Assembly: GCF_000306965.1 (NCBI RefSeq)
Contig: NZ_JH976434.1
Span: forward strand, 897,440-961,439
DNA length: 64,000 nt
Source: Amphibacillus jilinensis Y1
Lineage (GTDB): Bacteria; Bacillota; Bacilli; Bacillales; Amphibacillaceae
Reading direction: 5' to 3'
In this document: in pieces, positions 62,232 through 64,000 of the stretch
Numbering within the stretch: the first letter of the stretch is position 1
Layout of the letters: each line of letters starts with the position of its first letter
Notes under the pieces: model-generated
The model's database searches: none
Seen by the model: the letters and a program-made list of their open reading frames with translations, nothing else
What the model was told of the DNA's origin: nothing
Program-made: the position numbers and the translations under genes

Positions 62232-62350
62232 GCAATTGAAATAGAGGAGACTCTTGCGGGAATAGCACGAGTCCGAAGATCCACTTTAGAAGCGGGTTTT
62301 GCTTCTAAAGTTAGCTGAGGCCGTGCCCGCAGAAAGCGAGTCTATTTCAC
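62232..62350 (-). repeat. Family-2 interspersed repeat, copy 2
   Basis: On the minus strand: CGCTTTCTGCGGGCACGGCC, TCAGCTAACTTTAGAAGC, a self-complementary CTTTAGAAGC...GCTTCTAAAG middle, GTGGATCTTCGGACTCGTGC and TTCCCGCAAGAGTC. The outer parts match copy 1; the middle differs. It lies just inside the presumed right end of the IS. Confidence 0.78.
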
Positions 62351-62637
62351 ATTGCAATGACTTTTTGAAAGAACCCTTCGTGTTTTAGACAATCATTTTT
62401 GTTTCGTCCCAGCCTCGATATGTTCGATCAGCTTTCGCACGTAAAAGCCCTTACCTTCAGTCCTATTTAATACTTCACGTTTAATATAAAGAACAATGGG
62501 GTTGACATTAAATATACCATATGATCTAATAAGTATTAAAGTCAAGGTTGTTACCAATAATGTGGGCTATACTTGATTTCTATAACATATGATTTAAATT
62601 AGCTAGCTGATTCAGTCTCACTAAGGAGATAGCATTT

Positions 62638-63477
62638 GTGAAAGTAAAAAAGGTGATTAACAATAACATTGTCAAATCTGTTGATAGCGCAAACAATGAA
62701 GTGTTGGTCATGGGAAGAGGGATTGGCTTTAAGAAGCAGATTGGCGATCCTATCGATGAAGACGCTGTTGAAAAGGTATACACAAGTAATAAAGATACAA
62801 CTACTAATAAATTGACGCAACTGCTTGCTAATGTTGAGTTAGAACACTTACAAGTTGCCAATGAAATCATTAGCTTTGCTAAAGTATCTTTAGGAAAGAA
62901 ATTGAGTGAAAGTATTTACCTTACCCTTACTGACCATATTGATTATGCTATCGAACGTCATAAAAAAGCTTTACCGATTAAAAATGCGCTATTGTGGGAA
63001 ATTAAGCGCTTTTATAATCATGAATTTTTAATTGGGAAAGAAGCTTTAGTCATTATCAAAAATAAATTAGGTATTTCTTTACCTGAGGATGAAGCCGGTT
63101 TCATCGCGTTACACATTGTTAATGCAGAATTAGATATGTCTAAAGTTAGCGAAGTATCTGAGATGACTCAGGTTATTCAGAATATCCTAAACATCATTAA
63201 ATACTACTATAAAATGGATTTAGACGAGTACTCATTGAATTATGAACGCTTTATTACCCATTTAAAATTCTTTGTCCATCGCTTATATAGCGGTGTAGAG
63301 CTTGAAGAAAATAAGGATGCTGGATTTCTATTCATGCTTAAAGAACGTTATAATGCAGAGTATTTATGTGCATTAAAAGTTCGCGATTATATTATTAAAG
63401 AATTTGGTCGCGACTTAAAAGAAGATGAAATGATTTACCTAACCATTCACATTAGACGAATTACAAATAGTAAATAA
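62638..63477 (+). CDS. licT: LicT/BglG-type transcriptional antiterminator
   Basis: A 279-residue RNA-binding regulator. GTG start at 62638 behind AAGGAGATAG. The first 55 residues are the CAT RNA-binding domain (VKKVINNNIVKSVDSANNEVLVMGRGIGFKK), followed by PRD1 (LTDHIDYAIERH, KNALLWEIKRFYNHEF, AGFIALHIVNAEL) and PRD2 (FITHLKFFVHRLYSG, ERYNAEYLCALKVRDYI, EMIYLTIHIRRI). PTS phosphorylation of PRD histidines controls activity: in sugar it binds the RAT at 63487 and lets the PTS gene downstream be read. A classic bgl-type arrangement. Confidence 0.95.
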   Translation: MKVKKVINNNIVKSVDSANNEVLVMGRGIGFKKQIGDPIDEDAVEKVYTSNKDTTTNKLTQLLANVELEHLQVANEIISFAKVSLGKKLSESIYLTLTDHIDYAIERHKKALPIKNALLWEIKRFYNHEFLIGKEALVIIKNKLGISLPEDEAGFIALHIVNAELDMSKVSEVSEMTQVIQNILNIIKYYYKMDLDEYSLNYERFITHLKFFVHRLYSGVELEENKDAGFLFMLKERYNAEYLCALKVRDYIIKEFGRDLKEDEMIYLTIHIRRITNSK

Positions 63478-63486
63478 ATATATATA

Positions 63487-63515
63487 GGATTGTTACTGGT
63501 TAAGCAGGCTATACC
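63487..63515 (+). promoter_or_regulatory. RAT: ribonucleic antiterminator target of LicT
   Basis: GGATTGTTACTGGTTAAGCA followed by GGCTATACC matches the known LicT/SacY/BglG target (GGATTGTTACTG...GCAGGC..AACC). Its 3' end overlaps the first arm of the terminator. Confidence 0.93.
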
Positions 63516-63575
63516 TAGATAAATTCCTTACTCAATCTCAATTGAGTCCAAGGGATCTATTTAGGTATTTTTTTT
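63511..63575 (+). terminator. Conditional terminator before the beta-glucoside PTS gene
   Basis: ATACCTAGAT (63511-63520) pairs with ATCTATTTAGGTAT (63555-63568), with an inner CTCAAT/ATTGAG pair and eight T after it. It cannot form together with the RAT hairpin, so LicT binding prevents termination. Confidence 0.9.
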
Positions 63576-63601
63576 GCAATCCTTAGAGGAGGAAATGTAA
63601 G

Positions 63602-64000
63602 ATGAGTTACAATGATTTAGCTAAAACGATATTAGATAACATTGGTAGCGAGCAAAACGTCTCTAGTTTAGGGCATTGCGCCACCCGTTTACGATTCAAC
63701 CTAAAAAATGATACAGTTGCCAATACCGATAAATTAAAGAATACAGCCGGAATTATGGGTGTGGTATCTAAAGGCGGCCAATACCAAATTATTATTGGTA
63801 GTGACGTCAGCAGTGTATACAAAGAAATTATTAATGAAGCCCCCTCACTGGGAAGTCATGCGGATCAAGATGACAATAAAGATGACCGCTCTGCATTAGC
63901 TAAGGTAATTGATACGATTACTGGAATTTTTACACCGATATTACCAGCGATTACAGCGGCAGGGATGTTAAAAGCCGTGCTATCTTTGTTAGTCGTTTTT
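63602..64000 (+). CDS. bglP: Beta-glucoside PTS permease EIIBC(A), N-terminal part (cut by window edge)
   Basis: The open frame runs from ATG at 63602 (AGAGGAGG upstream) to the window end, 133 codons without a stop. Residues 1-90 form an EIIB domain of the glucose/beta-glucoside family with the phosphorylated Cys26 in LGHCATRLRFNLK, plus GIMGVVSKGGQYQIIIG. A linker rich in Asp and Asn follows, then the first EIIC helix (FTPILPAITAAGMLKAVLSLLVVF). Order B-C(-A) and control by licT plus RAT identify it as a BglP-type permease for aryl-beta-glucosides. A 6-phospho-beta-glucosidase gene probably follows outside the window. Confidence 0.93.
   Translation, partial: MSYNDLAKTILDNIGSEQNVSSLGHCATRLRFNLKNDTVANTDKLKNTAGIMGVVSKGGQYQIIIGSDVSSVYKEIINEAPSLGSHADQDDNKDDRSALAKVIDTITGIFTPILPAITAAGMLKAVLSLLVVF

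Larger units (their letters stand above)
60378..62416 (-). mobile_element. IS1182-type insertion sequence
   Basis: Ends are taken as GAGGCTGGGACATAAC at the left (60378-60393) and the inverse of GAGGCTGGGACGAAAC at the right (62401-62416), matching at 14 of 16 bases. A hairpin next to the left end (60411-60451, perfect 17-bp arms) and another at 62132-62178 shield the transposase gene from outside reading. The right end contains a family-2 repeat between the hairpin and the inverted repeat, so the true right boundary may lie earlier, near 62210. No clear target duplication is visible. Confidence 0.6.

Overview
This window is a low-GC Gram-positive (Bacillaceae-type) chromosome segment. Strong AGGAGG-like ribosome binding sites, frequent TTG and GTG starts, a SAM-I riboswitch, a LicT/BglG antiterminator target, cre-like sites, a Fur box and a small acid-soluble spore protein of the SspH type (57370-57552) all point to a spore-forming member of that group. 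Genus cannot be fixed from the sequence. I see no rRNA or tRNA genes, no CRISPR array and no prophage.

Layout. 1-9.6 kb (minus strand): a Tad/Flp type IVb pilus locus (TadZ-like, CpaF, TadB, TadC, Flp pilin, TadE-like, DUF5702 protein), followed by a tandem array in which lipoprotein genes alternate with broken copies of the end of the DUF5702 gene. 10-16 kb: a transporter plus OsmC operon behind a CsoR/CstR-like operator, a TraB-family membrane protein and a P-type cation ATPase. 16-26.8 kb: glutamate dehydrogenase, a quinone-reductase-like flavoprotein, a 26-residue membrane peptide, a LacI-type regulator, a coiled-coil repeat protein, serC, a broken glutamate-symporter gene, a hydrolase/acetyltransferase pair and a FAD oxidoreductase. 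26.8-41.6 kb (plus strand): a 41-bp tandem repeat, then two adjoining PTS sugar regions: a cellobiose-type operon (EIIB, EIIC, EIIA, 6-phospho-beta-glucosidase) followed by its LicR-like regulator, and an alpha-mannoside operon (EIIA, EIIB, EIIC, GH38, PRD regulator, ROK kinase, mannose-6-phosphate isomerase).

41.8-47.5 kb: an M23 peptidase plus bactofilin pair, two chemoreceptors and a Fur-box-preceded ferredoxin/thioredoxin reductase-like flavoprotein. 47.7-55.2 kb: a methionine region. A SAM riboswitch drives metQ-metN-metP and, 3 nt downstream, an FMN alpha-hydroxy-acid oxidase. Next to it are an omega-amidase (MtnU-like), a GldA/HcxA-like dehydrogenase and a divergent methionine-type aminotransferase (MtnE-like). 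Together these enzymes could interconvert methionine, its 2-oxo acid and its 2-hydroxy acid. I consider this the best candidate for an undescribed system here. 55.2-62.4 kb: a DUF4153 membrane protein, sspH-like gene, DUF1002 protein, a frameshifted STAS gene, an HxlR regulator and an IS1182-family element. 62.6-64 kb: licT, its RNA antiterminator and the start of a beta-glucoside PTS permease, cut by the window edge.

Two interspersed repeat families run through the intergenic space. Family 1 (about 150 bp, seven copies, four of them between 57.0 and 59.9 kb) can fold into a hairpin whose arms show a compensatory change. Family 2 (two copies, 45.5 and 62.3 kb) has GC-rich conserved ends and a variable middle; part of that middle also occurs as an insert inside one family-1 copy.
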